This document shows, one piece after another, positions 32,901 through 43,146 of a stretch of 64,000 bases of DNA. Position numbers and translations under genes: made by a program. Under the pieces are notes generated by a model. That model searched no databases. It had not been told where the DNA came from and saw nothing but the letters and a program-made list of their open reading frames with translations. Source of the stretch: Malaya genurostris. Lineage: Eukaryota; Arthropoda; Insecta; Diptera; Culicidae. Each line of letters opens with the position of its first letter. Positions within the stretch are counted from its first letter, which is position 1. The stretch spans positions 46,851,002-46,915,001 of the forward strand of contig NC_080571.1 of NCBI RefSeq assembly GCF_030247185.1, in the 5' to 3' direction.

Positions 32901-33830
32901 TTTTGTCCCCCACGTTCGCTGATCGATGGTCCCGGGGAGGATAGAGCCGGGCTGAGTGCATCATAGTCCGTTGCCGGATCGCTGGAAGTGGAAACATGAA
33001 CATGAGTTATTTGAAAAAACATCTGGTTTTGCTCGTATAGTTTTGCGGTTGGCGTTAGCGAGAATATGGTACAGCAATCTAAAGTTAGCGTTCTCGTTTT
33101 TCGCTCATTTCGAACATCGTTACTGCTCTGAGAAGATGGATTGGTTGACTACGAGGTAAGAATTTCGACTGTCATACTAAAACTATGTGTGTGACTGTGT
33201 GATGGGAGCTTGAAGTTTTCAGCTAACTCTATTTATGTCCTAAAGAAATAGTGGTAGCATTTGTCTAGAAGCACATTACTCATGCCATACACCTTCGGTG
33301 TACTTTACTGGGGAATACATTCCCGTTTTCTTCGTTCTCAAAGAAAAAATTAAAAACACTTACAAATCCAAATGATCGCTCGATAGGCCACTGTCCGAGG
33401 CAGCCGAAGATAGGACCTGCTGTTGTTCGATGGTTCGCTCGAACGTGCTAAACTCGGTCATCGCTTCGTCCAGTTCCATTTTCAGTGGGGAAGATCCAGT
33501 GATTTCCTGCGGGGATGCACTGATAAAATCATCCTCGTAGCCACTGCCGGCCATCGAGGCCGCACTGCTATTCGGAAAGCCATGGAACTCCTGATCCGAA
33601 CCCGACGATGAATTCGGTGACATCGCATGCACGGATCCTTCCAACGGAACAGCGGCACCCATTTCGCCATAGTTGGTGAACCCGTTCTGTAGGTTGTTGA
33701 TCAGACTGGTCGTAATGTCATTCATATCGTCCACTGAGCCGTCGCCGGCCGTGCCGTCACTGAACAGCAGATTGTTTTCCAACTGGAACAGATCCATAAA
33801 GTCGTCCGGATTCGAAGGCCACTCCTCCGG
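23964..33830 (-). CDS. CrebA: CREB3-family membrane-tethered bZIP transcription factor (CrebA type), 5' exon(s) not found
   Basis: The inferred exons are 33830-33364, 32981-31875 and 24843-23964, with GTAAGT/GTAACG donors, AG acceptors and consistent phase; the visible part is 817 aa. Exon A is acidic and Ser-rich (PEEWPSNPDDFMDLFQ), an activation-domain type. Exon B has a poly-Q run and ends with the CREB3 adaptor-basic region: LTTEEKRLLSKEG, LTKHEERELKRIRRKIRNK, SAQDSRKRKKEYVDGLEER. Exon C completes the leucine zipper, then a membrane segment (ATCLMVLLLSMALVAVP) and a luminal tail with RRSL, a possible S1P (RxxL) site. Such factors are held in the ER, cleaved in the Golgi and drive secretory-pathway genes. 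Exon A opens at an acceptor, so an upstream exon must exist. Intron B-C is 7.0 kb. Confidence 0.87.
25421..26135 (+). pseudogene. Decayed LINE: endonuclease end and RT linker
   Basis: It lies inside the bZIP intron on the opposite strand. The first frame reads HRLTNENDLQL, FFDIIDIRTYCGANVDSDHNLVLVKLRPKLR, the C-terminal endonuclease block (SDH motif). The second reads VASLEDCWSTVNATI, EEIELLYRSQETRKFY, as in the LINE at 51780-53939. It breaks off at KDAMQKLK near 26135, where a SINE begins. The missing continuation probably sits at 30360-30650. Confidence 0.75.
26136..26330 (-). repeat. tRNA-related SINE, second family, copy 2
   Basis: The reverse complement contains ATGTTCGAGCCCCGACCTGG (B box), GCAATGATTCTGTACGC and ends GTAATGCCAAGGC, matching the copy at 2631-2829. 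It abuts the break in the LINE remnant at 26135. Confidence 0.75.
26331..26989. other. Intron DNA, no gene seen
   Basis: AT-rich intron sequence without supported features. Confidence 0.35.
26990..27420 (-). pseudogene. C-terminal fragment of a Jockey/CR1-group LINE
   Basis: On the minus strand I read CIALRS, then LPCYHDRCKLIDLDLLSVRRDVCKASFVADIL and LQLLQFEI, the region after the RT domain in this LINE group. It matches the type of the fragment at 28850-29620 and is in the same orientation and order, so the two are probably one element split by about 1.4 kb. Confidence 0.7.
27764..27800 (+). promoter_or_regulatory. Isolated core promoter: TATA box plus initiator
   Basis: TATAAATA at 27764-27771 is followed by TCAGTC at 27795-27800, an arthropod initiator at the correct distance (TATA about 31-33 bp before the A). 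Upstream, CTGATTGGTC is an inverted CCAAT-like motif. No open frame follows, so it may be the relic promoter of a histone-like or retroposed gene within the bZIP intron. Confidence 0.45.
28136..28190. repeat. Short tandem duplication
   Basis: AAATATCGATATCCGTAT occurs twice, 28 bp apart, with each unit containing the palindrome ATATCGATAT. Confidence 0.85.
28850..29620 (-). pseudogene. Jockey/CR1-group LINE fragment, RT domain
   Basis: The minus strand reads NYRVIAALCAVSKLFE, ISDTQHGIMPKPST, STYTDFAAAFDKINHH, GLNGPFLNWLRSYLTG and SGVPQGSHLGPF, all RT fingers/palm blocks. In a shifted frame it continues FSSKKYVF and VKDLGVLL. The YADD block is lost at the frame break near 29095. It lies in sense with the host bZIP gene, inside its intron. 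Confidence 0.85.
29621..30359. other. Intron DNA, no gene seen
   Basis: AT-rich intron sequence. A CGCG-containing patch (30255-30335, repeated CGCGAAATCCGCG-like words) is unusual, but I cannot assign it. Confidence 0.35.
30360..30650 (+). pseudogene. Decayed LINE fragment, RT start
   Basis: It reads DGIAVEFIKMGPRKLATCLNRLI in frame, and in other frames LPEKWKEGVICPNYKKGDHLKCENFRAI, equal to the RT start of the LINE at 51780-53939 (DGLGAELFKRGPEKLTE, LPEEWKEGVITPIYKKGD). It is probably the continuation of the piece ending at 26135. Confidence 0.75.
30651..31870. other. Intron DNA, no gene seen
   Basis: No coding or repeat feature is supported. It contains an imperfect inverted pair around 30860-30975 (GAAAAACACTGGTGGTG... 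/ ...CACCAGTATTTTTC), perhaps a small MITE. Confidence 0.35.
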
Positions 33831-33840
33831 CTGGAAAAGC

Positions 33841-36800
33841 AGAAATAAAAGAAAGTGCTAGGTAAGTGAAACGGTTGGGTTGTATAATCGAATTAAGGTG
33901 TGATTAAAAAGTAAAGAGCGCAATGTAGCGAAACGGGACCAGGTCTATTTTTGAAAAGGAGTAGGCTAAATTAAGGCTCGATGCTGATTGCATAAGCGCT
34001 TTGAAGGGTGCAATATGTGGAAATGAGGAACTCTCATTAGTGTTTGCCATCCCCCAACGTCACACTCAATAAAACATGGCGTGTATTATCTTTGCAACTG
34101 AAAAATTGGGGAACCGTACGGAGTCGTAAAATCGAAAGTAGCTTACGGTGGCGAATCGATTTGCGTTACGAAATCTTTCCGCACCAAAGCCCATTTTCGT
34201 TGGTCTGAGATGAATGAACAATACCTATGTGAACGGTACAAATATTGAGGAACGAATAATGGAAGAAAGAGCGCAGTAGAAATTGTGTCACATACAAAGT
34301 TTCTAGTTAACAAAGTCAAAACTGAGTTGGGTTAACCATAAAAAAGTGTACGTAGTGCTGGATTATCCATTAATTCTTGAATTCGAAAAAAAACATTTTC
34401 AACTACAACCCGCTCTGATCAGAAATCAAAATAGCAACGCGACGCGCAAAAGAAAAATGGCCTACTTGTCTAGAATATTTTATTAGTTACTACACGTATG
34501 ACCATTTTTGTGCTTTTCAACTTGTGTTGAGGTGAAATTAACCAAAACTTTAGATTTGAAGCCATGAACCGGAGTCATGAAATAACCTACTACATCGAAA
34601 ATTGAGTTCTTTTAGGACAAATCGCTCAAATACAAATTATAATACGGAGTACTCCGACAAAATTTCAAGAAGACTTATAACGCCGGGCTGTTTAAAGAGA
34701 ATAAAAAATTTTCTAACTTAATTGATTGTTAGACATAGTACAATTAACGTTCATCCGTGCGGAAGATAAACATGCTTTCTTGGTAAATGATCACACATTT
34801 TGCAATAGTTCGACAGAATGTATAATTTTTAACTCTTCTATTGAATCCAAAACATTCACACTACATCAACTACATTAGTTTTGTGTACAGTTGCATGCAC
34901 AATTATCAATATTTGGTTTTGGTTCCCTTTATACATAAGTATCTAAAGGCTCCCATGCAGGTACATGCAGTTTTTTTCAATCTGAGTCAAAACAGAGACA
35001 AGGTCGTCGTAAATTTGATACAAAATTCATAACGCTTCCTAAATAGATTCCGGTTCAAGCGCTACAATCGCTTGGGATGTTTCTTGCATTTTAATTCGAA
35101 TCCAGTTAGGACTCCTAATGAATTACATTTAAAATTTCTACACAGATTGACGAAAAACTTTCCGTGAAGCCGGATGTGTATTAGGATTTTAACTTTTTTA
35201 TCTGTTTCACTAAGAATGATCAGAAGTATTCCAACAAAATCAGATGATTCAGTCAGTTGAAATAATGCTGTAAACAAACGAAAACGACAAATTTAATATA
35301 ACCATAGCAACTTTATGTAATGTTGCCAGTTGCCAATATTTTCGTATGTTTTCCCTTTACAAAACCGAACAGAAGAATGGGCTAGGCCAACTTGATTAAT
35401 CGATGAAGCAAAATATAGTAATCTGTTTGTATGGAACCAAGGGGTATTATTATTTGTATTTGCCCATACTGCCCATACTCGCATATCAGTCCCATATGGG
35501 TTTTGGACACTTTTGAGTTAGTCATCTGTCAGGCTATTTCTATCCTACTTTCAGCAATTGCAGAAATAATTTGGAGTTAGTTCCTTTAAAAAAAGGGAAA
35601 AAATATCAAGTCAGGTTTGTTCCATATGGAAAGTACTCGCATATCTGTCTCACGCATCAAAAATCACGTTTTGGTAACTAAAAAATGTAAAAGTCGCATT
35701 ATTTTTTTTGGTAACTAAAAAATGTAAAGGTCGCATTTTTGAGATTGCAAAATGATTTTTTGAAGTAACATGTTTGGGAATAACACATTGTTTCACACTG
35801 TGGAAACTGTATTGAACCATGCATGCTGATCAATACCGACGCCGGCCACGTCCGAATGCAGATCTACTTGGGAGGGAAAGGATGGTTAGTTCGATGCATG
35901 TTGCTACTAAGAACCGAGGAATCCTCTGCATTCCCACATGCATCATAGGAGAGGATACTTTGTTAGTAAATGTTTTAATAATGTTATCATGTGTTTATTG
36001 CTCTGGGTAGCCGGCTACCAAGAATGTTTTAAAGTATTATCGTTTTATGTGTTACTTTGTGCTGGCAATATAATGCACGAAACAGTCAATCTCCGAAATT
36101 GACAAAACTCCGGACAGTCGGCTGTCGAGTATGCAGTCACTCGTTTATGCATCTACCTTTCGCGTTTTTTTAGTCATGCAAAAAAAACACATTCGGATTG
36201 ATAAAAAAAGGTATCATCTCACTGCTAGGTGGATTAAGCACGTTTTTATAAATGAAACTACGTGATACAAAATAAACGAGCGAATAGGATTTAGACAAAA
36301 AAGTTGATTCATTGCATTGAAATATTCTAAACAGTTATTATAAAATCATTTTAAATCACCAAACAAAGGTCAACAGATTTCACACGCCTCTTGATTCTTT
36401 ATTATTTCCGCTTTATTATTTTAATTATTTAATAAAAATATTAATTGGTTATATTGGTTGATCTGGGCAGCCGGCTATCGAGAAAAATATTAATTTATTG
36501 TTTGAAATATTAATATCAAGTGTTTTGTTACTATGTATTCAATATACCGATATATGTTATCTCTGTTATTAACTTTGTAATATAAACGGATTTGCGCAAT
36601 GGTTGATTTTTATCGTTCATTTTATAATCCTGAAAGACAATCAATAACATGGAAGAAGAAATCATTCCTAATAAAACTTTTCTACTAAGCTAGACGGAAA
36701 TTGATAGGTTGAATAAAGAGATGATTTAGTAAAATAGAGTAATCAGAAGTAAAACATTGAAAATATCTGATAACTGAAAGGAAAAAGAAACTCCTGCAAT

Positions 36801-36929
36801 TGTCGCCTTTTACGACATGGAAGCAGGAACCCAGTGGATCTATTCTTGGTTCATTTTTTTCCGCCGGATTCCACACGGCATCTAGGCTGGTACAGTCCGG
36901 AGAGAGCTAATAGGTACTGTCAATCTCCT
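33841..36929. other. Upstream/intron DNA of the bZIP gene, no exon found
   Basis: The missing 5' exon of the CREB3-type gene must lie at or beyond here on the minus strand; I could not pick it out. A 35-36 bp tandem duplication (GGTAACTAAAAAATGTAAA, then GTCGCATT) occupies 35671-35740. The words TAGCCGGCTA and AGCCGGCTATCGAG recur near 36008 and 36471. Confidence 0.4.
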
Positions 36930-37577
36930 AATGGACCCCAGCCCCTTATTTGTAGGTGAGCAACTGCTTCGAAGACAAAATCGTAAGGAGTTTTTACATC
37001 GAATCGTAACCGGTGATGAAACGTGGGTTCGATACGATAATCCTAAACACAGAAAATCGTGGAGAAAGCTACTTCGTCGGAGGCAAAACCGAATATTCAT
37101 GGCGCCAAGGTTATGATTTGTATTTGGTGGGATCAGCTCGGTGTGATTTACTACGAGCTCTTAAAACCGGGTGAAACCATCACAGGAGATCGCTACCGAA
37201 CGCAACTGATGCGCCTTAGTCGCGCGCTAAAAGAAAAGCGACCACAATATCAAGAGCGACATGAAAAAGTCATCCTCCAACACGACAATGCTCGGCATCA
37301 CGTCGCAAAAGTGGTCAAAAAGTACCTGGAAACGCTGAAATGGGAAGTCTTGCCTCACTCGCCGTATTCCCCAGATGTCGCCCCTTCTGACTTCCACCTA
37401 TTCCGTTCGATGGCACACGGCCTAGCAGATCAACATTTTCAATCCTTCGAAGAGGTGGAAAAATGGATTGCTTCATGGGTAGCGTCAAACGAGGACACCT
37501 TTTTTCGAGCCGGGATCCGAAATTTGCCGGAAAGATGGCAGAAAGTTGTCGCTAGCGACGGACAATACTTTGAATAA
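36930..37577 (+). pseudogene. mariner transposase, N-truncated and frameshifted
   Basis: Frame 1 (36931 on) reads LLRRQNRKEFLHRIVTGDETW VRYDNPKHRKSW, including the first catalytic Asp. After a frameshift near 37060 the second frame reads SSEAKPNIHGAKVMICIWWD, VILQHDNARHH (second Asp) and PYSPDVAPSDFHLF (third Asp, D34D signature), to the end at 37577. The N-terminal HTH domains are missing and I found no matching TIR pair. The catalytic motifs are kept, but the copy is dead. Confidence 0.9.
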
Positions 37578-38147
37578 TACATCTGAAAGCACTTTTTCGC
37601 AATAAAGCTTTTAATTTTGGAAAAAAAACAGCGGAAGCAAAGTTGTAGACCTGATACACTACAAATTTTTCAATGCACATATGACAGTTTTCCCAATCAG
37701 TACACTGAACCAAACAACTCCAAATATGTGGAATATTTCTCGATATACACTGCACGAAAAAATAAGCTGTAAATACGGTTTCGAATTGAAATCTGATACT
37801 AACTCGGATTAGAACATTTTTTTTTTTTTTTTCTTCATAAATACGTTTATTTCATAGGCAATATACATAAGTTTTTCTTCGCCGTGGCATCCACAATACA
37901 TAGTAGTTTAAACCTAATACATTTCGAATATCATATTAGTATGTTGGTACTCATTAGTTAATCTAAACACTGTTTTTATCAAGCGAGTTGCTATTTTAAT
38001 TACATTAAATAAAATACATTTATTTTGTACATGATCTTATAACTATTTCAGGATTGTTTGTATCAGTTCACCACTTATATTCAATATCCTATAGTTGGCT
38101 ATTGGTTGAACTCATGGAAGAGAAAACAGTTTAACATAAAATAAAAT

Positions 38148-41100
38148 TTAAATTGGAACTCCAATGGATTTAATGAAATGATAAAGAAGTTTCATGTATG
38201 GAAGGTCACGACAAGCAAGAATGTCGCGAACTGGGACATTGGATAGTCTACCTTGGGTACGCAAGGAATTTATTAGTTGAGATCTGACATCACGAAACTC
38301 CACGCATGTCCAAACAACATGGTCAATATCGCGGTAACCTTCGCCGCAAGCACAATGATTAGTCTCGGAAAGTCCAATTCGAAGGAGATGTGCATCTAAC
38401 GTGTAGTGATTGGACATGAGTCTGGACATCACACGAATGAAATCTCTACTCACATCCAGTCCCCTGAACCATGCCTTTGTCGATATTTTAGGAATAATTG
38501 AGTGCATCCACCGACCCAGATCATCTTTATCCCAAGAAGCTTGCCAGCTGGCAAGTGTTCTTTGGCGAGACGCGCTATAGAATTCGTTGAAAGCAATCGG
38601 TCTCTCATAAATTTCACCCTCAATAGCACCACGTTTGGCTAAAATATCGGCTCTTTCATTGCCTGGAATGGAGCAATGAGCCGGAACCCAAACTATTGTG
38701 ATTAGATAATTATTATTCAATATGTCGTTCAGACACTGTTTTATTTTACCCAAGAAAAACGGTTCATTTTTGCCAGCAGCGTTTGAGCGAATGGCTTCAA
38801 TTGCACTCAGACTATCTGTGAAGAGGAAATAATGGTTTGGAGATAATGTGACGATTACATTCAAGCTATAATGAACTGCTGCTAACTCTGCTATATAAAC
38901 AGATGCAGGTTCTTGAAGCTTGAATGAGGCCGAAACATTATTGTTGAACATACCAAACCCTGTCGCTTCTTCCATTCGCGATCCGTCCGTGTAAAACATT
39001 TTCTCAGAGTTAATATGCCTGAACTTACTTGAAAATATTTTTGGGATTTCCATAGAGCGTAGGTGGTCCGGGATTCCACGCACTTCGCGCTGCATGGATG
39101 TGTCGAAAAATAAAGTTGAGTCAGGTACATTTAGGAGGCTGACACGGATAGGAATATATCTTGAAGGGTTGATTTCCTGTGACATATGGTTAAAATATAC
39201 TGTCATGAATTTTGTTTGAGATCGAAGCTCGACTAGTCGTTCGAAATTATTAATTACCATGGGATTCAGCACATCACATCTTATTAGCAGGCGTGATGAA
39301 AGCTCCCAAAATCGATCTTTTAATGGAAGAACTCCCGCCAGAACTTCAAGACTCATTGTATGTGTCGAATGCATGCAGCCTAAAGCAATTCGCAAACAAC
39401 GGTACTGAATTCGCTCAAGTTTGATAATATGAGAATTTGCAGCGGAACGAAAACAAACGCATCCATATTCCATCACTGAAAGTATCGTTGTCTGATACAA
39501 TTTTATTAGATCTTGCGGATGAGCACCCCACCAAGACCCTGTTATTGTTCGAAGAAAATTTACTCTTTGTTGGCATTTCGTTATCAGATACCTAATGTGT
39601 CCTCCCCACGTGCATTTGGAATCAAACCACACCCCGAGGTATTTGAAAGTCAAAACCTGTTCGATTATTCTTCCCATCATATGAAGCTGAAGTTGCGCGG
39701 GATCATGCTTTTTTGAAAAGACGACCAGCTCTGTTTTCTCCGCAGAGAATTCGATACCAAGATGAACAGCCCAAACGGACAATTTATCTAAGGTATCTTG
39801 CAATGGTTTTTGCAGATCAATAGCTTTGGATCCAGTAACTGAAACCACGCCATCATCTGCCAATTGTCTTAGTGTACATGGGGTTACTAGACAGCTGTCA
39901 ATGTCATTCACGTAAAAATTATAGAGGAGCGGACTGAGGCATGAGCCTTGCGGGAGACCCATGTAGCTAATTCTGATTGTTGCCAAATCGCCATGTGAAA
40001 AATGCATGCGTTTCTCTGACAAAAGGTTGTGCAAATAATTATTTATAACCGCTGGGAGTCCATGTTGGTGGAGCTTGTCTGAAAGAACATCAATGGAAAC
40101 TGAATCAAATGCTCCTTTAATGTCTAAAAATACAGATGCCATTTGTTGCTTTTGAGCGAAGGCAATTTGGATGTCAGACGAAAGTAATGCAAGGCAATCA
40201 TTCGTCCCTTTATTTCTACGGAAGCCAAACTGAGTATCTGACAACAAACCGTTCGTCTCGACCCAAGTGTCGAGACGTCGTAGAATAATTTTTTCGAACA
40301 ATTTTCTGATGCAGGACAACATCGCAATGGGTCTATATGAGTTGTGATTGGAAGCTGGTTTCCCCGGCTTTTGAATGGCGATAACTTTCACTTGTCTCCA
40401 GTCAGGTGGAACAATATTTTGCTCAAGAAACTTGTTGAACAATTCCAACAAACGTCTTTTTGCGAGGTCGGGCAGATTCTTCACCAAGTTGAATTTAATT
40501 CTGTCCAATCCAGGAGCGTTATTGTTACAAGACATGAGTGCTATGGAAAATTCCATCATTGAAAAGGGGCTATCAATGGAATCATCATTTGAAGAAGACT
40601 CCCTAACAATGCTATGCGTAGGAACGGAATCTGGACAAACTTTCCTCGCAAAATCAAATATCCATCGATTCGAGTACTCCTCACTCTCATTTCCTACGTT
40701 ACGATTCCTCATTCGTCTGGCCGTATTCCAAAGAGTGCTCATTGAGGTTTCTCTTGACAAACCTTCCACAAAATGTCTCCAATAGCTGCATTTCTTAACC
40801 CGAAGTATGTTCTTGTACTTGGTTTCTAAAACCAAGAATTTTTCAAAATTCTGAGGAGTTCCTCCTCCTCGTTTTAAAAACGTCTTGAAAGCATTTTGTT
40901 TCGCGTGTTTAGCATCTGAGCACTCTTTGTCCCACCAAGGATTTGGAGGTCTTCTGTTAGACGATGGACCAAGAAATCGTTTGGTTTGGGCTTGTTCTGC
41001 GGCCTCCAGAATCGAACAAACGAGGAAGTCATATTCTTCAAGTGGGGGAAGCTCTTCCATTGAAGTTAAGACACTTGAAATATTACTTTGGTATTTAATC

Positions 41101-41840
41101 CAGTCAATATTTTTTGTCAAATCATATGGAATATTAACTGAATTAGCAATGCCTTTGTTACTGCTAATTGAGATGATGATTGGTAAATGATCGCTACCAT
41201 GTAAATCAGGAAATACTTTCCAGGTGCAATCTAGTCGAATTGAAGTCGAACAAAGAGATAAATCTAATGCACTTGGACGTGCAGGAGGTCTTGGGATCCG
41301 TGTCATGCTACCCATATTTAGTACCGTCATGCTAAAATTGTCGCAAATATTATATATTAGAGATGATCTGCTATCATTGTAAACGGAACCCCACATCATT
41401 CCGTGCGAATTGAAATCTCCTAAAATCAAACGTGGAGCAGGAAGGGCTTCGACAATTTCATTAAGCTGTCGTTGTCCAACTTGAGCTCTTGGAGGAATAT
41501 ATACCGAAGCAATGCAAATGTCCTTTCCTTTAATGTTTATTTGACAAGCAACAACTTCTATACTAGAAGTCGAAGGAATGTTTAATCTATAAAAGGAATA
41601 ACATTTCTTAATTCCTAAAAGCACTCCACCATACGGGGAGTCTCTGTCGAGACGTATAATGTTAAAGTCATTAAAATTTAAGGCTATGTTTGATGTAAGC
41701 CATGTTTCGCACAAAGCAAATACATCACATTTTTGACTATGCAACAAAACTTTAAATGAATCAAGTTTTGGCATGATGCTTCGACAATTCCACTGCAGGA
41801 CAGTGATTGAATCATTTGCGGCGGATGATAAATTATCCAT
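38148..41840 (-). CDS. I-clade LINE ORF2: endonuclease, reverse transcriptase, RNase H
   Basis: The protein is 1230 aa if translation starts at the ATG overlapping the ORF1 stop. The AP-like endonuclease is N-terminal: LQWNCRSI, CETWL, LGDFNSHG and GSDHLPI carry its catalytic residues. RT blocks are in the middle: NSYRPIAMLSCIRK, ASVFLDIKGAFDSV, GLPQGSCLSPLLYN and LADDGVVSV (the YADD box as LADD). RNase H follows: FYTDGSRME, AELAAVHYSL, FTDSLSAIEAI and WVPAHCSIPGNERADILAK (D-E-D-H/D set). A Cys/His cluster (CACGEGYRDIDHVVWTC) ends the protein. The presence of RNase H places it nearer I than Jockey. Every catalytic motif is kept. Confidence 0.95.
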   Translation of the reverse strand: MDNLSSAANDSITVLQWNCRSIMPKLDSFKVLLHSQKCDVFALCETWLTSNIALNFNDFNIIRLDRDSPYGGVLLGIKKCYSFYRLNIPSTSSIEVVACQINIKGKDICIASVYIPPRAQVGQRQLNEIVEALPAPRLILGDFNSHGMMWGSVYNDSRSSLIYNICDNFSMTVLNMGSMTRIPRPPARPSALDLSLCSTSIRLDCTWKVFPDLHGSDHLPIIISISSNKGIANSVNIPYDLTKNIDWIKYQSNISSVLTSMEELPPLEEYDFLVCSILEAAEQAQTKRFLGPSSNRRPPNPWWDKECSDAKHAKQNAFKTFLKRGGGTPQNFEKFLVLETKYKNILRVKKCSYWRHFVEGLSRETSMSTLWNTARRMRNRNVGNESEEYSNRWIFDFARKVCPDSVPTHSIVRESSSNDDSIDSPFSMMEFSIALMSCNNNAPGLDRIKFNLVKNLPDLAKRRLLELFNKFLEQNIVPPDWRQVKVIAIQKPGKPASNHNSYRPIAMLSCIRKLFEKIILRRLDTWVETNGLLSDTQFGFRRNKGTNDCLALLSSDIQIAFAQKQQMASVFLDIKGAFDSVSIDVLSDKLHQHGLPAVINNYLHNLLSEKRMHFSHGDLATIRISYMGLPQGSCLSPLLYNFYVNDIDSCLVTPCTLRQLADDGVVSVTGSKAIDLQKPLQDTLDKLSVWAVHLGIEFSAEKTELVVFSKKHDPAQLQLHMMGRIIEQVLTFKYLGVWFDSKCTWGGHIRYLITKCQQRVNFLRTITGSWWGAHPQDLIKLYQTTILSVMEYGCVCFRSAANSHIIKLERIQYRCLRIALGCMHSTHTMSLEVLAGVLPLKDRFWELSSRLLIRCDVLNPMVINNFERLVELRSQTKFMTVYFNHMSQEINPSRYIPIRVSLLNVPDSTLFFDTSMQREVRGIPDHLRSMEIPKIFSSKFRHINSEKMFYTDGSRMEEATGFGMFNNNVSASFKLQEPASVYIAELAAVHYSLNVIVTLSPNHYFLFTDSLSAIEAIRSNAAGKNEPFFLGKIKQCLNDILNNNYLITIVWVPAHCSIPGNERADILAKRGAIEGEIYERPIAFNEFYSASRQRTLASWQASWDKDDLGRWMHSIIPKISTKAWFRGLDVSRDFIRVMSRLMSNHYTLDAHLLRIGLSETNHCACGEGYRDIDHVVWTCVEFRDVRSQLINSLRTQGRLSNVPVRDILACRDLPYMKLLYHFIKSIGVPI

Positions 41841-43146
41841 CAAATGATACAAAACCTGAAAGAGCTGGCCATTGAGCTGATAACTGTTTCAAAAAAGTTC
41901 TAGCTATTGGAAGGAATGCTGTTATGATGGTCTTTAGAGGTTCAGAAATATTGAATGCAGCGAAAATCCATTCTACAATTTCCGAAAATTTCAGTAATCC
42001 TGTTGGTGAATGTGAAATGGAGCCCACTGGATTATTGTCTTTTCTTGAGCTAGTTCCTGGATTGGTTTGTGAATTTGACAAACCAGGAGGCACAGTTTTT
42101 GGTTTTAAATTTGGCTTTTTAGCTTTAACACGGGGATCTTTTTTTGAAGGTATAATTTTAGGTGTCTTTTTTGGTATTTTGTGGTTTGTTAATCTCCTCT
42201 TAACAGACCCTTGAGGAGTGACAAACGAGGTATCTTCACTATTTCCGTCAGAGTCAGATTCCTCTGGCTCCGCAAGATTTGAAAAACCGTTTTCGGTTTC
42301 CAAAGGGGAGACATGTATGACCGTTTTGAGCATTTCTGCATATGTGCGCTTAGACCGTGCTTTTAAAGAAAGCTTCATTTTGTCTTTACGCAGCTTAAAT
42401 GCAGCGCACACTGAAAGATCATCATGAGGGCTTTCCCCACAATAAACACATTTTTCAACATCTTTATCGCAAAGATTATCCTTATGAGGCCCTTGACATT
42501 TGATACATTTGGACTTATTACTACAGTAAGTAGCTGTATGTCCGAATTTTTTACAGTTCGTGCAATTCATAACATGCGGTACGAAAAGCCGAACAGGAAG
42601 ACGAATTTTATCGATATAGACATGGCTAGGCAATGCAGATCCGGCAAATGTTACGCGAAACGAATCTGAGGGACGATAAGACTTTTTTCCATCGACAATA
42701 GATGCTGAGTACAATTGTTTGCACTCGAGTATCTTAACTCCCTCAAGCATGGAGTTTTTAAAACGGCCAACTCCATTTTTAAGTAAATCATCTGCTGTCA
42801 GACTTGCTTCAGTCACAACACCGTCAATTTCTACCTCCTTCGATGGAATGTAAACTCGATATTCAATAGCAAATAATTTACAGGTTACAATATCGTTTGC
42901 CTGTTTCAAGTCGTTAACTACAACTCGAATTTTATCTCTATTAACCTTACAGATTTCTTTAACTTCAGAGAAATGTGATGTCAAATCCTTTGTAATTTGC
43001 ATCAAGTTTAAAATCTTTTCTTTTTTTCGAAGATAGACTATCCATGGCCCAGTGGTACCCTGTGGATAATGTTTAGCCCTCGGAGTATTTAAACTTTTAC
43101 TAGTATCCGGAATCGGATTCGGATGATCTTCCATGAGATCATCCAT
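41833..43146 (-). CDS. I-clade LINE ORF1 (gag-like nucleic-acid chaperone)
   Basis: I start the protein at MDDLMEDHPN (437 aa); the frame is open further upstream to 43452, but that part is 5' UTR-like. Residues 195-247 hold three zinc knuckles: CTNCKKFGHTATYC, CIKCQGPHKDNLC and CVYCGESPHDDLSVC. A basic Pro/Lys-rich stretch follows, then a conserved C-terminal block (FSEIVEWIFAAFNIS) shared with the element at 48.8 kb. The stop codon overlaps the ORF2 start (ATGGATAA, 41840-41833). Confidence 0.93.
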   Translation of the reverse strand: MDDLMEDHPNPIPDTSKSLNTPRAKHYPQGTTGPWIVYLRKKEKILNLMQITKDLTSHFSEVKEICKVNRDKIRVVVNDLKQANDIVTCKLFAIEYRVYIPSKEVEIDGVVTEASLTADDLLKNGVGRFKNSMLEGVKILECKQLYSASIVDGKKSYRPSDSFRVTFAGSALPSHVYIDKIRLPVRLFVPHVMNCTNCKKFGHTATYCSNKSKCIKCQGPHKDNLCDKDVEKCVYCGESPHDDLSVCAAFKLRKDKMKLSLKARSKRTYAEMLKTVIHVSPLETENGFSNLAEPEESDSDGNSEDTSFVTPQGSVKRRLTNHKIPKKTPKIIPSKKDPRVKAKKPNLKPKTVPPGLSNSQTNPGTSSRKDNNPVGSISHSPTGLLKFSEIVEWIFAAFNISEPLKTIITAFLPIARTFLKQLSAQWPALSGFVSFDG

